NCBI GenBank assembly: GCA_016110215.1
Contig: JADWQD010000016.1
Coordinates: forward strand, 124,001-188,000
Origin: Capronia americana
Lineage: Eukaryota > Ascomycota > Eurotiomycetes > Chaetothyriales > Herpotrichiellaceae
DNA length: 64,000 nt
Direction: 5' to 3'
In this document: piece by piece, positions 41,601 to 54,046 of the stretch
How positions within the stretch are numbered: the stretch's first letter is position 1
Layout: every line of letters begins with the position of its first letter
Program-made: the position numbers and the translations under genes
Notes under the pieces: model-generated
Database searches by the model: none
What the model saw: the letters and a program-made list of their open reading frames with translations, nothing else
Told to the model about the DNA's origin: nothing

Positions 41601-44600
41601 GGGCTTGAGCTGAACCAAGGCGATCGCTGGCGCCGGTATCTGTGCGGAGCGAGGCCATCAAACTTGGTATCAGGTCTGGGAATGCGTCTTCACCCAATTT
41701 CTCCACCAAGCTGCCGAGGGCTTTAGAGCCAGTTGCGCGTGTTGCAGGCACTGGGTCGATGGAAGCAAGCCGCAGACCTGTGACGAGGATGGGTAAATGG
41801 GTGACGATGTCTCGCTTCTCGGTCAAGTGTGCCAGACTGCCAATGATCTGGGCAGCTTTTCGCTTGGTCGCCGAGCGATCGTTGAGGCCACGCTCCAGGA
41901 TCTTGACAACGAGTGCTAGTGAGGGGGCATCGAGATAATGGATGAAATTGACTTTGATCAATCCATCCAAAGCCTCTTCCGTGTATTTGGTTGGATCACT
42001 TAGTGCTTTCAGCAAGACGTCAACAAGACTCTTGACTTCCGGGTTGGTAATGACCTCGCCGAATCTCTTGAGACTGCTGTTGGCAGCGGCTCGGACTTCC
42101 TTGTGACTGTCTGTAAGGACAGCTGTCAGTGGCGGGATGATCTCTGGCAGACTGGTGGCCAGCTGCTGAGGGTCAAGGTAGGCCATGGCACCCAGCAGAT
42201 CACACGCCCCTTTCTTGCTCCGCCACTGCGTCTCGTCTAATCCCTCAAGCAACTGAGGCAGCACTTGAGAAACACCAAACGAGCTCAGGCTTGCAAAGCA
42301 TGTCTTGGCCGTGTCCAGGCAAGCCTCACGGACCGACGCCACAGGATCCCCGAAGCAAGTTAATAGTTGTGGAAGCACTTCGATCACATAGGGCTCAAAC
42401 GTCCGCCCGAGGAGCGACGACAACAGCTCGTAGGCCATCATTGCGCCTTGCCGCTTCTCGGGACTCTTTTTGTCTTCGGCCGCGCTCCGCAAGGCCGTCA
42501 TTACCCTGTTTTGTCGCAGAGCCGCAACGCCTTTGCCCTTGACGATGCCTGCTAGACCGTATGCTGCACCTCGGCGCGCGGCATACCTCTTGCCCTGGAA
42601 TAGTTGATCGAGAAGGGCGGTGATATAGGGTCCGGCTTCAACGCTGGCTGGACGGACAAGTGGAGGCAGGCAATTGGCAACGGCGAACTGTACGGACTCA
42701 GATGGCGTACTCAACGTGTCAAGCAGCTTCTGGATGACATCTCCGGTCCGCTTGTCGCCGCCGGGAAGATGTCTCGCCAGAGACCCATACAGAACGATCA
42801 CAGCTTCGTTGACCCAATCCGCTTCCTGGGTCCCTTTATCTGGACCTTGCAATACGGTCTCGAACAAACCCATCAGAGGTTCGAGACATTCCTTCCCTCG
42901 AGCTGCAACCATCGCCGTCCCAGCATCGACCATTTCCGACCGCACAGTAGCATTGCGATCTGAGAGGGCTCCCTCTGAGACTAGGAAGTTCATGAACGGG
43001 ACTAGCGCATCTGCGTTCAGAACTGCAGATAATTCCTTGAAAGCGAGAGCAAGGCCACTCCGCCTCTCCCATTGATCGATCAACTCTCCTTTCTGGACGA
43101 TGCCAAATTTGTTACGCTTCGGAACGAGTGGCTGAGTCTCGGTACGGTAAGACTCTTGAAGAGATGCCAATATTGGACCAGTCTTTGAAGGTATCTGAAG
43201 GAGTGCTTGAGCAAGTGCCTTGGATGCCGCCGTCCTCGTCGATCGTGCAGCGGAAAATAGAAAATCGGGTAAGCTATCAATCAATTCGTCAGTCACGGTG
43301 AAGTCCTCTTCTTCCCAGATGGATAGCGCGATTTCGGCATTTTCGTCTTCCTCATCTTGACAGGCGATCCACAGATGAACGGAATAGTCGATCTCGGACA
43401 GATCAATGTCTGAGTGAATTGACTGTAGGACCGCAGACCGAACGCTGGACTCTGGAACAACGGATGCTGAAAGAAGGATATTCCTCTCTTCAGCAGTGAT
43501 ATTCTCCGAAATGGACCGACAGAGATCAGACAAGCAATCCCTAATGATCCGATAGTGCTGAGTATATTTTTGCATGGCACCGACCAAGTGGCGTAGAATC
43601 TCGGCTCTTGGAAGGTGCTCGTCCGCAGCGGAGCCCATCTGGAAAGACAGAAACTCAAGGGCGAGAAGGACTTGGGCATCAGCATCGTCTGCGGTCACTT
43701 CTCCGATTTTGCCGTTCTCGAGGACGGAGAAGATGAGAGGAAGGGCATAGGCGGTAGTCGCGGTATCGAAAGGACGTTGCTCAGCAGCGAACCTAAGTCG
43801 ATAGAGCACTCTGGTCCCGAGCTCCGCCAAAGGCTCTACAGAAAGGTGTTCCGGAATGTTTGCATTCCCTTGGGACCTCAGAGTGGCAACGCCGACAAAG
43901 GGACGCATGTTGCCAAGCCGATCGGAGATCTTGTCCGAGCAAGCCAGATACGACGAAACAATCTCATCGTCGACGATGAGTGCTGCCCCCTCTTTAAGAG
44001 CTTGCGTCAATGCGGTAATGGCCGGAGACATCCATGTTCCCGGATCTGTCGGCGGGCCTCGAGCGAGGCCCTCGATGAATTTTGCACCTCTTCTTAGCTT
44101 GCTTGATAGAGATTTGACTCTTGCTCTGGTTTCAGTTTCATGCGCAAGCTGAGCATCGACCTTTGCTTGCTGGTCGGGGGTCAACTTCTTTTGAGGGGCC
44201 CCCTTCTTCTTCGCCAACTGCGCACGCATTTCTTCCTCCCATTTGAGGGTGTCATAGTCTTTCTGGTTCTTGTTCTCTAAAATGCCATTGGTTTGCGAAC
44301 CGAGAACATCCACGACGAGGGTACCTTCCGCGGCGCGGGCGATCAGAGCTTCGGTTGGGCCCACACCATCCAGCTGGGCAGAGTCCAAGTCACTCTGGAA
44401 CTGGTGGATCAACGCTGGTGTCGAAGTTTCTGGTGCTACAAAGGCCAACGTAGCCGCAGCGTTACAAGCTGCAACTTCAAAGATATCCAATGGCGCCATT
44501 TTGCTGGGCTCGAATTGTGCTAGGATCTCCTTAAAAAGTGGTTCCTGCCGCTCTGCTGCAAGTTCCCCGGGATCAACACCGGTCGCGAGACAGGTCGAGA

Positions 44601-46741
44601 TCCAGTCGGCATTGGCAATCAGCTCGGGCCGTAATAGCGCTATCGTAGAGGTCGCCTGGTTCTTCAGAATCTCGAATGCCGTTTCCGAAGGGATGGACCC
44701 TAGCTTATCCTTCGAGTAGCTTATGCATTTCACCGCCTGCAGCAAACGGTTATCGTTCAAGGACTGCTCAGCCTCTCCGGCAAGCTCCTTTGCACGGCTC
44801 CGAAGCACGTCCCAAATACCAAGAACTATACTTTCGCCTACCGAGGCGGGGTGCTCCATATAAGCATGTGACAATGCAACTCCAGTCTCTTTCCGCACAG
44901 CAGAATCGACCTCCGGCGTGAGCATCAGGTGTAGGACGGCGGTTGCCCATGCTGTCTTCGCTTCCTTTGACGCTCGTTCAAGACTGGCAGCCAGGTTTGT
45001 CAACGCATAAAGCGCCCAATGGCAATCTTCCCCTGCTGTGAGCCTGGTGTAGACCTTTGGATTGAGTATGAATGATAACCTGGGCTGCGTAGCAAGAGAT
45101 TGGTTTCTGAGTTCGTCGTAAGACTTGGATTTGTACTCCTCTGCGGTCAGAATCGGTGCGTCAAGCAGTCCGGGAAGACCGAAACCGGCGGCAACGTAGC
45201 CATTCTGAGTCGCTGGGAGTGGGTTAGATGCGACCTCGTCATGTACCTCCCTCAGCACTTTCAAGGCTGCCTTGACAAAATCCCGTGATGACTGCTGAGC
45301 AGAAACAGCGCTGAGGTGTTTGAGCACAGTTGCGAGACACAGAACCCACAGCTTGCGGAAAGGCAGTCTTTTGTCTGCACAGCCCTTGAGTACCGGGTCC
45401 GAAAGAGACTTGTCGAGGGCCGACGAGGCAACAAGAAGTTGCAGGTGAGGAGCAAGTGCAGCCAGCTCTTTTCTAAGAGCCCCCTCATTGGCTTCCTTGG
45501 ACCCAGCAGGTACGATGAACTGCGCAATGACCGCCGACGTCTTCGTTTCTGGAGCCATCTTTAGCAGGACATCAGCAAGGATGCCGCGCAGTTCAAAGCT
45601 TCCCGCCTTGGAAGCCTTGATCGCCGCACCGAGGTCTCCAGCAATCTTTTGTAGAGAATCTGCCGAGCCACCTCTGCCAACGAGTGCAGACAGAGCTTTA
45701 CCTGCACCATCCCGGATAATTGCATTAGTGGAGTTCATGGCTGATAAGAGTGGTTTCACCAGCTTTGCACTGACAACTCCAGATATGTCAACACCTGTAG
45801 GTAGACACTGTGACAGCGCTTCGACGGTTCCTTGAAGGATCGCTTCAGGCGACCTTAAGATCGACTTCTCAATTGCAGGTATCACAACCTCGCCCACATC
45901 TTGCTCAGTGGCAAAGTCGAGGAAAAAATCCTTCAAACCCATTGACTCGTGAAATGGCACTGCGGTCTTGGAGCCGACGATGCACTTGAGGTAGAAATCC
46001 AGAATGTGCTTCTTGGAACCGAGAAGCTGCTCTTTTCTTTCTGGGATGCGGGCGCTGACACCAGCAATGACACCCAGGTACGGCCCATGGCTGGCATTCG
46101 CATCACTGGAGCTGGCAACATCCTGGAGGGCAAGCTGCAATGCCCTGTCACCTCGTTCGGTTTTGAATACATCGCGCAAGCCTCGCCTGGCGATAGTCAA
46201 AGCCGACTCCTGGACTCCACCACGAACCGCATTGTCTTCACACTTATCCAATAGACGAGCTGCGGCTACACATAACTTGCCGAAGAGTTGTTCAAACGAC
46301 TTTTCATTGTGTCGGATTTCCTGCTGAACAATGCAGCACCATTCAAGCAAAACGAACGCACTTCCAGGTGCTATAGCCCCCTTTTGGCTTTCTTGTGCCA
46401 GGAATTTCGTAATCGCAGAGTAGACGACACTGGCAGACCGGGAAGTTGTGAGATATGCTCGGAGGCATGACTGCACCGCGCGGCGGGACTTTCGATCTGG
46501 ATATCGCGGATACGTAGCAAGCAGGGCAGGCAAGACGATTGCGGGGTCTGCTGTGAAGGTGTCACCTGTGAATCAGTCAGGATTTACTCGTAGATCGCAA
46601 TTTGGTTGCCATACCATCGGCCTGAATAGCGTGCTGCAGTTTGCGCAAAGCCTCAATGCGAAGGTTGGTGGAGCTGCTGTTGAGTGCAATAAGTTGGGTC
46701 TCCAGAGTGTCTGGACTACCCTGTTCCGAGCTGTCGCCCAT
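38626..46741 (-). CDS. GCN1: GCN1, ribosome-bound activator of Gcn2 kinase
   Basis: Two exons, 46615-46741 (42 codons plus one base) and 38626-46565, encode 2688 residues, close to yeast Gcn1 (2672). It is a giant HEAT-repeat solenoid that binds collided or starved ribosomes and delivers uncharged-tRNA signals to Gcn2, leading to eIF2alpha phosphorylation. HEAT units are visible throughout, e.g. LGSLAHLTEKRDIVTHLPIL and ALGEVIRKAGEGIFATLLPS. The central part corresponds to the eEF3-like region, and the region around 2000-2400 to the Gcn2 RWD-binding segment. The C-terminus is acidic. The 49-nt intron (gtatgg..ttcacag) is near the 5' end; the remaining 7.9 kb is a single open exon. No frameshift. 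Confidence 0.96.
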
Positions 46742-49700
46742 TGTCCATGGATTGGGCTTGATGGCTTGAGATTGAGCGGGAGATGGCCTGCAAAAAGTGA
46801 CTGAGTCAAACGAGACTGGACGACCAAAATTATTGTGGTTCGAATTCGCGGGGGAGTCAGCCTCGTCTCCGCAGCAAGGCTGAGCTAAGAACCTTGTGAA
46901 CCAACACAGTTCACAATTGACCATTCGCTCAGAAACATTTGGTTATTAGATCATGTTTCACTGTCCCAGGGTTTATCGTGGGCTGGCGTTGACGTCCCAC
47001 TGTACGACATTGCAGGCGTCCGCAATACATTTGCAGCCCTCATTAGGCATGATACATGCCCTGAACAACCGGGTTTCAAGACGTGTGACAAAGCTTCCTG
47101 CAACAAAAACATTCTCAGGTATCCCAATGGTCCATGTGACGCTGACACTTTTTCGGAACCGGATGTTGCCTTATGTCGCAGCGTCCTTCTCAACTTATAC
47201 GAAGTTTCGACTGGCTGCACAGCGCATTCTATAGGGAGAGTAGTCCCGGCTTTGTTGAGCACTATTTTTCAGGAGACTTGTGGTCCGTTTCGTCAAGAGC
47301 GAGTTCTTCAGGTTGAAGGCATTTTCAGAGCGAATTCACCATATACGGCCTGCTATGTAACATCGTACCACGACCTATGAAGTCAACCAGGCTATATGCC
47401 TAGCTTCCATGCTAGAACTCGATCTTGCCCCCTTCCTGAAGGTCAGCCGCTATGAGAGCAGGGCTCAAGAGAAAAGCATGAAGGCGTTCATTCTGCTCTA
47501 GAAGCAATCTCCGCAGGAATCTGTCTTTAAGGCTTCCGACATCTAGGATCCTGCCCGGGACCAAAGTCTGTGGTCAGAAGGGGATGGGTTTCGAAAAGCA
47601 CCGAGATCCCTTGACTTCCGTTCAAGTCCCCTAAAACCTTCACCTCCGCGCTTGGGCTCGCGGACAACCAAGGATTCCACTCCTCGTTCTCTGCGTTGGA
47701 CCCACAGGTCGATAGGAACATCTTCTTCAAAGGGGCGCGACTGTCAACAGGAGTGTTCGGTAAGCTGCCTGAAATGCCCTTCATATTGCCTTTCGAGTGG
47801 GAGTATTTTGCCGGGACGCGGTGGTATAGGAAATCTGCCAGCTGGGATTGCGACGACCACTTAGCAGGGGATGAGTCCGCTGCCATCATCTGACTGAATG
47901 ATCTCTCCCGGGCAAAGGCGAAGAACCCCGAGGCGGGCATAGCACGCATGTCCGACGAAGAACTACTATTGGGAGGTCATATTGCAGTATATGACCTTCG
48001 GCCATTCACGGCAACGACTGACGCCATGACTGTTGCGACGTCCAGGCCTGTGGCACGTCCATAATGATATTTTGAGGAACGTCGAGCTAGAATCGGGACC
48101 CGGATTGTTTTCGATAAGTATGACACAAACAGCCGGAGTGCTGACGGTCAGGCGGAGGGGTTTAATACTAGATTCTAGCCTGGGACGAGGATGTCCAAGT
48201 CTTTTGGGAATGGCCAGATAAAACTTGCTGGTGTCTCGGGTGGTCGGACGAGACCTGTGACTGTGAATACTGCATGACATTTTGTTGATGATTCAATCGC
48301 TATCACTACTCCTACGAAGATCTTAACAGGTGAGTCTGAAGGCAGGGGTTCGCAATCGCCGATAGCCTTTCTACATCAGTAGAGCTTGTCGTGCTACGTG
48401 GTTCAACCCGCTGTACTCCGCGAGAGTCACAGGATAGGTAATGCGGCAATCAGCCATCGGGCCGGGGCTCAATTCAAAATTGCAAGCCGTGATTTGAAAG
48501 TCCATGCCCGGCAATCGACTCGATCAAGAATCATGCGTTGGTGGCAAGACTCACCCGTTAACGGCAGTCCCTCGTTCGAAGCGTCCATATCAGGCAAATT
48601 TCTTACCACAGCGATCGCCGCGGCAGGATGGCGAATCTGACAAAGACGGTTGCTGACAACGTCGTCCTCACCAAAGTCCAGAAAGCGTCGCGCAAAAGGA
48701 ATTGGGGCTGATCGAAGATGTATCTCTGGTGCACCACAACGGCCGCAGGGCAAGAAGTGTTCACCTGGAGTTGGACTTTCGGCAGCAGATCTAGCATTTC
48801 TACACAGTATGTTGGATTGACATGGTTCGGAGATTTTAAGTGGCATGCATGCGCGCGAGCAGAGTTGAGATTCCGACATGGGAACCCGGTGAAGTCGTCA
48901 ACCTGAAGCGACCGGTCTTTTGGAACGATATTGCATCATGTCATAACTACAGGGTGGGCATCGTTCGAGTACGAAGGGTCCAAGGTGGTCAGCCTTCACG
49001 ATCGAATCACTGATTGGACTCTCCTATGTATGTATCTCGCCCTTCCGGTCGGATGCGTGCATGGATAACACGAGTCTGAACGAGTGCATATTACATGTTA
49101 TGGCAAGAACTTGGGACTGGGCACGCGATGGATGGGATGACTTTCGAGGCCTGTTGCAGACCTGCTCCATGCCAGTTGGACGAGCGGCAGGTACTGACTG
49201 TGTGCGGCATTGACGGGCGGACCAGGCGGACCCAAATGAGGTCGATAGGAGCCAAGGAGCCAATCCGTAGGTGCGCCACCGTGATTCGCGGGCCCCGTCC
49301 TTGTTCCTGGGTCTTTCCCCTTTCGCCTGGCTAGGGGCCCCCCTTGCCGGCACTGGCCTCGCTTGGTCTTTTCCTCGATGGCTCTTTCCCTCTTTCTCTC
49401 CGTCTCCAATCTCTGTCAATTTGCGCCGCCAATCATTGCCTTTAGCTGTGCTCTCAACTTGACGCTTTTTTTATATCACCCGAAGTTGCATCCTCGCTTA
49501 TGTTCCTTCACGGTCCTTGGTGCCGACTCTGGGATCAGATAGGCCACATGCTAACCTCACATCCCACTGGTCAGACAAGCCACTGCGTGGATGGCAGGAT
49601 GGCTGGCCTTGGACCCCTTGCTGAGTTATACCCAATGGCCCACTCACAGATATCGCCTTCACGAGGTCAGCTCGAAGCTGAAACCTCGCGCTGACTACTG

Positions 49701-50092
49701 CCAGCACGTTGCTGATCGTAATGGCTACAGCGGCCAGCATAATAATAATATCACAATCTTCGAGGCGTCGCTGTCTCCTCCTGTTCGCGTTGCCTTGATT
49801 CTTGCTGTACCTCACCTGGCTCCTTTTCGGCTCGATACATCAGGTGTCTATCCTGGTGCTACCATTCACGGAAATTTCTGTCGCGGGTCGAGCAATCTTC
49901 CGGAAGCAAATAGAACGGCCGCTCACTGGATGACAATACAAGTTCAAGATTCACTTCCTGCTGCGACATGTTGCGGAAGAGGTTCACTTGAACCTTACAT
50001 CGGTCTGCCTGGTGATTCAAACAAATCGCTATACACATCTTCACTGCTCCTTCAACGATCTCGATCTTTGATATACGCTCTATACACACACC
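46742..50092. other. Gene-poor region, 3.35 kb
   Basis: The longest gene-free stretch here. Open frames on the minus strand at 47527-47949 (140 codons) and 48469-48879 have plausible composition. The latter has a strong donor (gtgagt) after its GLPLTG segment, but I found no in-phase acceptor to join it to the next open segment (a minus-strand frame near 48390-48470). They may be remnants of a decayed gene. No repeat ends, tRNA or transposase motifs were found. Confidence 0.45.
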
Positions 50093-51157
50093 ATGAGCAA
50101 CAAACTTGGGTTGCAGACGAACCCTTCGGTATGACCGTCATCGTCACTGCATATTGTGGTCTAAGCTGACTTCTCCCAGTCTCTAATTCCCAAAAAGTAC
50201 AGAGGAGACGACGATGACCCGCACTTTATTCCGAACTCACCTATTATCACCCGGCAAGAGCTTAGCGCACAAGAGGAGGGGGAGTTGAAGCGAGTATGCG
50301 CTCTAGTATTAGCAAACGTGCCACACTCAGACGACATGTCGGACGACCCTCTCAAATACATCGCTGCCCAGATTCAAGAAGGAAAGAAGGCAGTACAGCA
50401 AACTAATCCGAGACAAGAGCGGAAACCAGACCCAGTACAGAACTTCGAGACTACGACCAGTGTGACACACCAGTTCCTCGACGTACAAAGTGACTCGGCG
50501 ACACCCTCAGAGGCTTCCCATCGCGACACCATAAGTGCGACCGACTATTCGACGCCTCTGACCAGTGCTGGCATCACGCCTGGCGAAACAGCTCGACGCT
50601 TCTCTGACGCCGCACGGAAGTCCATCACGGGTGCCAAGAAACCCGGCAGTAACCTTCGCAACGACTCAAATAATATGACAAATAGTCGGACGACTTCAAC
50701 TGGTGTACGGTCGCTTGAAGCACACAAGCACTCCGACGAAGCAGAAGCCCTCAAAAAGACTCTACGGCTCATCACCGACGGATTATCACGACCGCAAAGT
50801 GGCAGTACCAAATCCATGGAGCAGTCACGGCCGGTCAGATTTTCAGCTCCTGATCTGAACAAAAGTCTACCTCCGCCTCCGCCGGGGTCGCCGCCTCTCG
50901 AAGACCAGAAACAGCCTCACATCAGCAGGCTGATGAAGAGTATCCGCAAGAAGAAAAGCATGACCGCTGAAGGCAGGAGTTTTTCGACCAGCTCGACACC
51001 TCCGATGCCTGCCCTGCCGTCGATCCAGGCTCCCAAAACACCCTATCCGTATGATTCCACAAATCAAATGGCTGCTCAGGAGCCCCCCAAGAAGAAATTC
51101 AGAATCCCGAATCTTTTCCACAGGAGACAACGACCGGCAGACGTTCTGGTCACCTAA
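50093..51157 (+). CDS. Disordered basic protein, unknown function
   Basis: Two exons, 50093-50128 and 50180-51157 (51-nt intron gtatga..tcccag, branch gctgac), encode 337 residues; not recognised. The first 12 residues (MSNKLGLQTNPS) join directly to an acidic patch (YRGDDDDPHFIP) and a helical segment LKRVCALVLANVPHSDDMSD. The rest is Ser/Thr/Pro-rich, with a polyproline run (PPPPPGSPP), a basic cluster MKSIRKKKSM, and a C-terminal KKKFRIPNLFHRRQR. The basic tail could be a nuclear or membrane-contact signal. Single-exon reading from 50285 would lose the conserved-looking N-terminus. Confidence 0.7.
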
Positions 51158-52371
51158 ATCTCCGAGTCGAGCTTAAAGCCCTCTTTCTACCCGGATTCAT
51201 GCGATACACTTTCATTTTCACACTCTTTACGACACCAGCAGCGTAGGCGTTCAGGACATGGGCACAGGAATATAAGAACCGCTCCTTCGTTGTCAAGGAG
51301 GACAACACACCCAACAAAAGCAAACCCACCATCTATTTACCTTTCGCGGAATGTTCCGGGCTGTATTTCCACGACCTTTTCTCTAATGGCAAAACTTAGC
51401 AAAGCTTGAGGTTGCGTTTGCCTCGCACTCCTTTTCGGGGAATGATTTTCATGTCACTACTGTCGGTGGTTATCTGAATTTACATGCGGAATGAAGTGGT
51501 GTCGGCTCATTTGAGGAGGCATACACAAGTGAGAATAGCGAAAGCTTAGTGCTTGCGGACGTGAATACACGACGTCTTCGCGAAATACATGAGCGATGCC
51601 CTCGAGGCAGAGATATGCGCAATAATGATATGCATGCCGTCGATTGATGATCCAACTGAAACACATGGGTCTCGCTCTTGTCAGGGCTTGGCGAACTTGC
51701 GTCGTCTGCGGAATCTATTTCACCAAGTCTCTCACGGACTTCAACGAAGCAATACTGTAGCAGAGAAAGGGCAACTTTCATTGTCTTTCTCAAACTGCGA
51801 TATGATTTCTGCCTGGCTCCAGGTCCATATCCGACACGGAGCCCGCGGCGATTCTTGGCCGTGCCTGTGTGGTCCTACCCAACGCCCTCGCTATGCCGCT
51901 GCCGCGTCGTGAAGAGGGCCCGCTTCCATGTATTCATCATGCATACTCCGCAATCACTTCTCATGTCATCTCATCTCAGCTAGTGCTCGTGCTGGTGCCC
52001 AGAATCCGTATTGATTACTGTCATGGTTCCGCAGCAATGTGTCCACGCGCAGTGGGTCGCGAGATCGATCATCCCGCACTCATCCTAGTAGCCAGCAATA
52101 TCGGCGACGAAAGAGCCAGCCTACCTCCGGAACCTAAGGTGTATGTCCCTTGGACGTGATGGCCGGCCAAGGCCTGCAGGGGGGAGAAGTGGCGTTTCGA
52201 GACGGCTGGTCTCTCCACGAGTGATCCCTCATGTCGGAATACGATTCGGCGGAGGGAAAAGATTCACACTCACTCGTGCTGCTCTCGCGGTACTCGGTAT
52301 CTGCTTTCCACAGCGTGCTGACCAAGCTATTTCAGAGATTCTCTAGCCATCCGTCGAAGCCAAATGATCTA
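51158..52371. other. Intergenic region, 1.2 kb
   Basis: 3' flanks of two convergent genes. Several overlapping short frames on both strands have no recognisable content. No repeats were noticed. Confidence 0.5.
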
Positions 52372-53761
52372 CTAAATCAGCGGGTCGGCGGTATTCAAGG
52401 CCTGGGATCCAGCCCCACCAAATCCACCATCACCGGTACCCAGGCCCGAGAAGCTACCTCCTGCACTGCCAAGTCCGCCTCCAGGACCTGCGGCGCCTTT
52501 TGCCCCGGCGCCTGGCTGCTGTGAGTGCTTGCCTTTCGAACCGCTTTTGTTGGATTCCACGGTGGAGAATTTACGGCCCAGTTCGCTGAGAGATTGGACG
52601 TCCTGAGCGAGGAGGGAGAGGATGGAGGCAAGGGAGACGTCGTTTGATTGCGAGAGGGAGGCGGATGCGAGTGCGTTCTTGGCAGAGGCCGGAGGGCCAT
52701 CACTGGGGGGCGTGAGCAGAGAGAGGCGCGTGAGGAGGGCTTGAATGTTGCGGAGGTGAGGGAGGTGAGCTGGGTCTGGTAAGGCCGATTCCACGGCGGG
52801 CGGGCTTGAGAGGTAGGATGGGGGGAGAGACTGTACGAATGTCCGGATGAGGGCAAGGCGGGACTGAAGCATCTTGACGCTGTTGAGCCGGGTTGTTATT
52901 CCGGCGATCTGGTCTTCTTCTTCCGGTGTGAGCGACTTGAGTGGTTCCTCGACGCCGTTGGTCGGCTTCGTCTCTACGGACTCAGGGCTAGGGTCTGCAC
53001 GCTTCTTGCCCTTCTTGTCCGCCGGAGGAGCCTCGACTGCCTGGAGCGCTATCGGTGTGTCGTCGATGGCAGCTGCACTGCCTGCTCCCTTGGCCACGTA
53101 GTCTATCGCGATCATCTCCGTCTCGTCCGTGTCGATCGAGTAGGGTAATGAGCGAAACTTGATGATGGATGTTTCGTGGCCGTCCACTTGCATCGACCCT
53201 TCATCTTTGGGTTCAGCATCCGTGACACTCTCATAGACGGTGATCGGCAGTTTGCCGCCTGTAGGGGCCCCGAAGCTAATAACTTCCGGGTGAAGGGCGA
53301 GCAGGATCGCATTGTCGCTGTAGAAGGTAATGGCTTGTTTCTGGAGAGACACGAATTCGGGAAGAGGGCCGTCAGCCGGGCAGAGGGCAAACCACCCCAC
53401 GAACTCGAGCGCCGGTGCTTTGTGGACGTCCTTGTCTGGCACACGTCAGGAACAACGGTCGGCAGACAGGGTTCCGACAAAACTCACATTGTTGTATTCT
53501 CGTCCCCATCCACTCGTAGTCGAACTGCCAACGACCATCTGGTCCCCCAGCCAATGCAACCGGGAATGCATGTTCTACTGTGATTTCTCTGCCTCTCTGC
53601 TGCCCTAGAAGTGCGCCAGCAACAGGCCCTTTTTGCTTTCGTACTGAGTGTCTGGTGACTTGATCGGAGACTGTGAGGAGGGCGAGAGGGTGCAGAGACA
53701 CGGTGAGGCCGCTCTCAGAGGGTCTGGACGATACGAGGGGGTTGGTCGAAGGCTCTGCCAT
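52372..53761 (-). CDS. CSN6: COP9 signalosome subunit 6
   Basis: Two exons, 53488-53761 and 52372-53435, joined across a 52-nt intron (gtgagt..gtgccag), give 445 residues. It is the MPN- subunit of the COP9 signalosome, which removes Nedd8 from cullins; it pairs with the catalytic Csn5 and scaffolds it. The MPN domain begins SLHPLALLTVSDQVTRH, with GALLGQQRGREITVEHAFPV and FVGWFALCPADGPLPEFV. The metal-binding JAMM His-x-His motif is absent, as expected for subunit 6. C-terminal helices (RLNSVKMLQSRLALIRTFV) form the helical bundle. The last 60 residues are a Gly/Ser/Ala-rich tail. In filamentous ascomycetes the complex governs development and secondary metabolism. Confidence 0.9.
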
Positions 53762-54046
53762 CACGTCGGTCAAGGCAGAGGCAAAGAGACAGCAGGTTGA
53801 GGTCGTGGATTCAGCGATGAAACGGGTTTCAAGACCAATGCTGCGGAGCCTTGTCAGTTGGAGATGATAGACTTCAGAGAAGCTGGGGAAAAGATTGGCG
53901 AGTCAACTATGTAGTGGGGTAAATAGCGAGATGAACACAAGGCCGCCAAAACATTCGTAACCCTCGCCTTCACTAGGCCCCGAGTCAAAATCTCTACAAT
54001 GTCCTTGGGACTGTTGTCACAAAGCACTTGAATTCACACTCTCAAA
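53762..54046. promoter_or_regulatory. Compact bidirectional promoter, CSN6 / PSMD5-like
   Basis: 285 bases separate the two divergent ATGs. No clear TATA box is seen in either direction. The small spacing makes shared regulation plausible. No proteasome-associated control element (GGTGGCAAA) was spotted. Confidence 0.4.

Noticed and set aside
48330..48360. ggttcgcaatc resembling a tRNA T-arm
   Set aside because: No matching acceptor, D or anticodon stems could be placed around it.
49591..50169. 192-codon plus-strand frame before the gene at 50093
   Set aside because: It reads through the real start and intron of the next gene in a different register; no domain.
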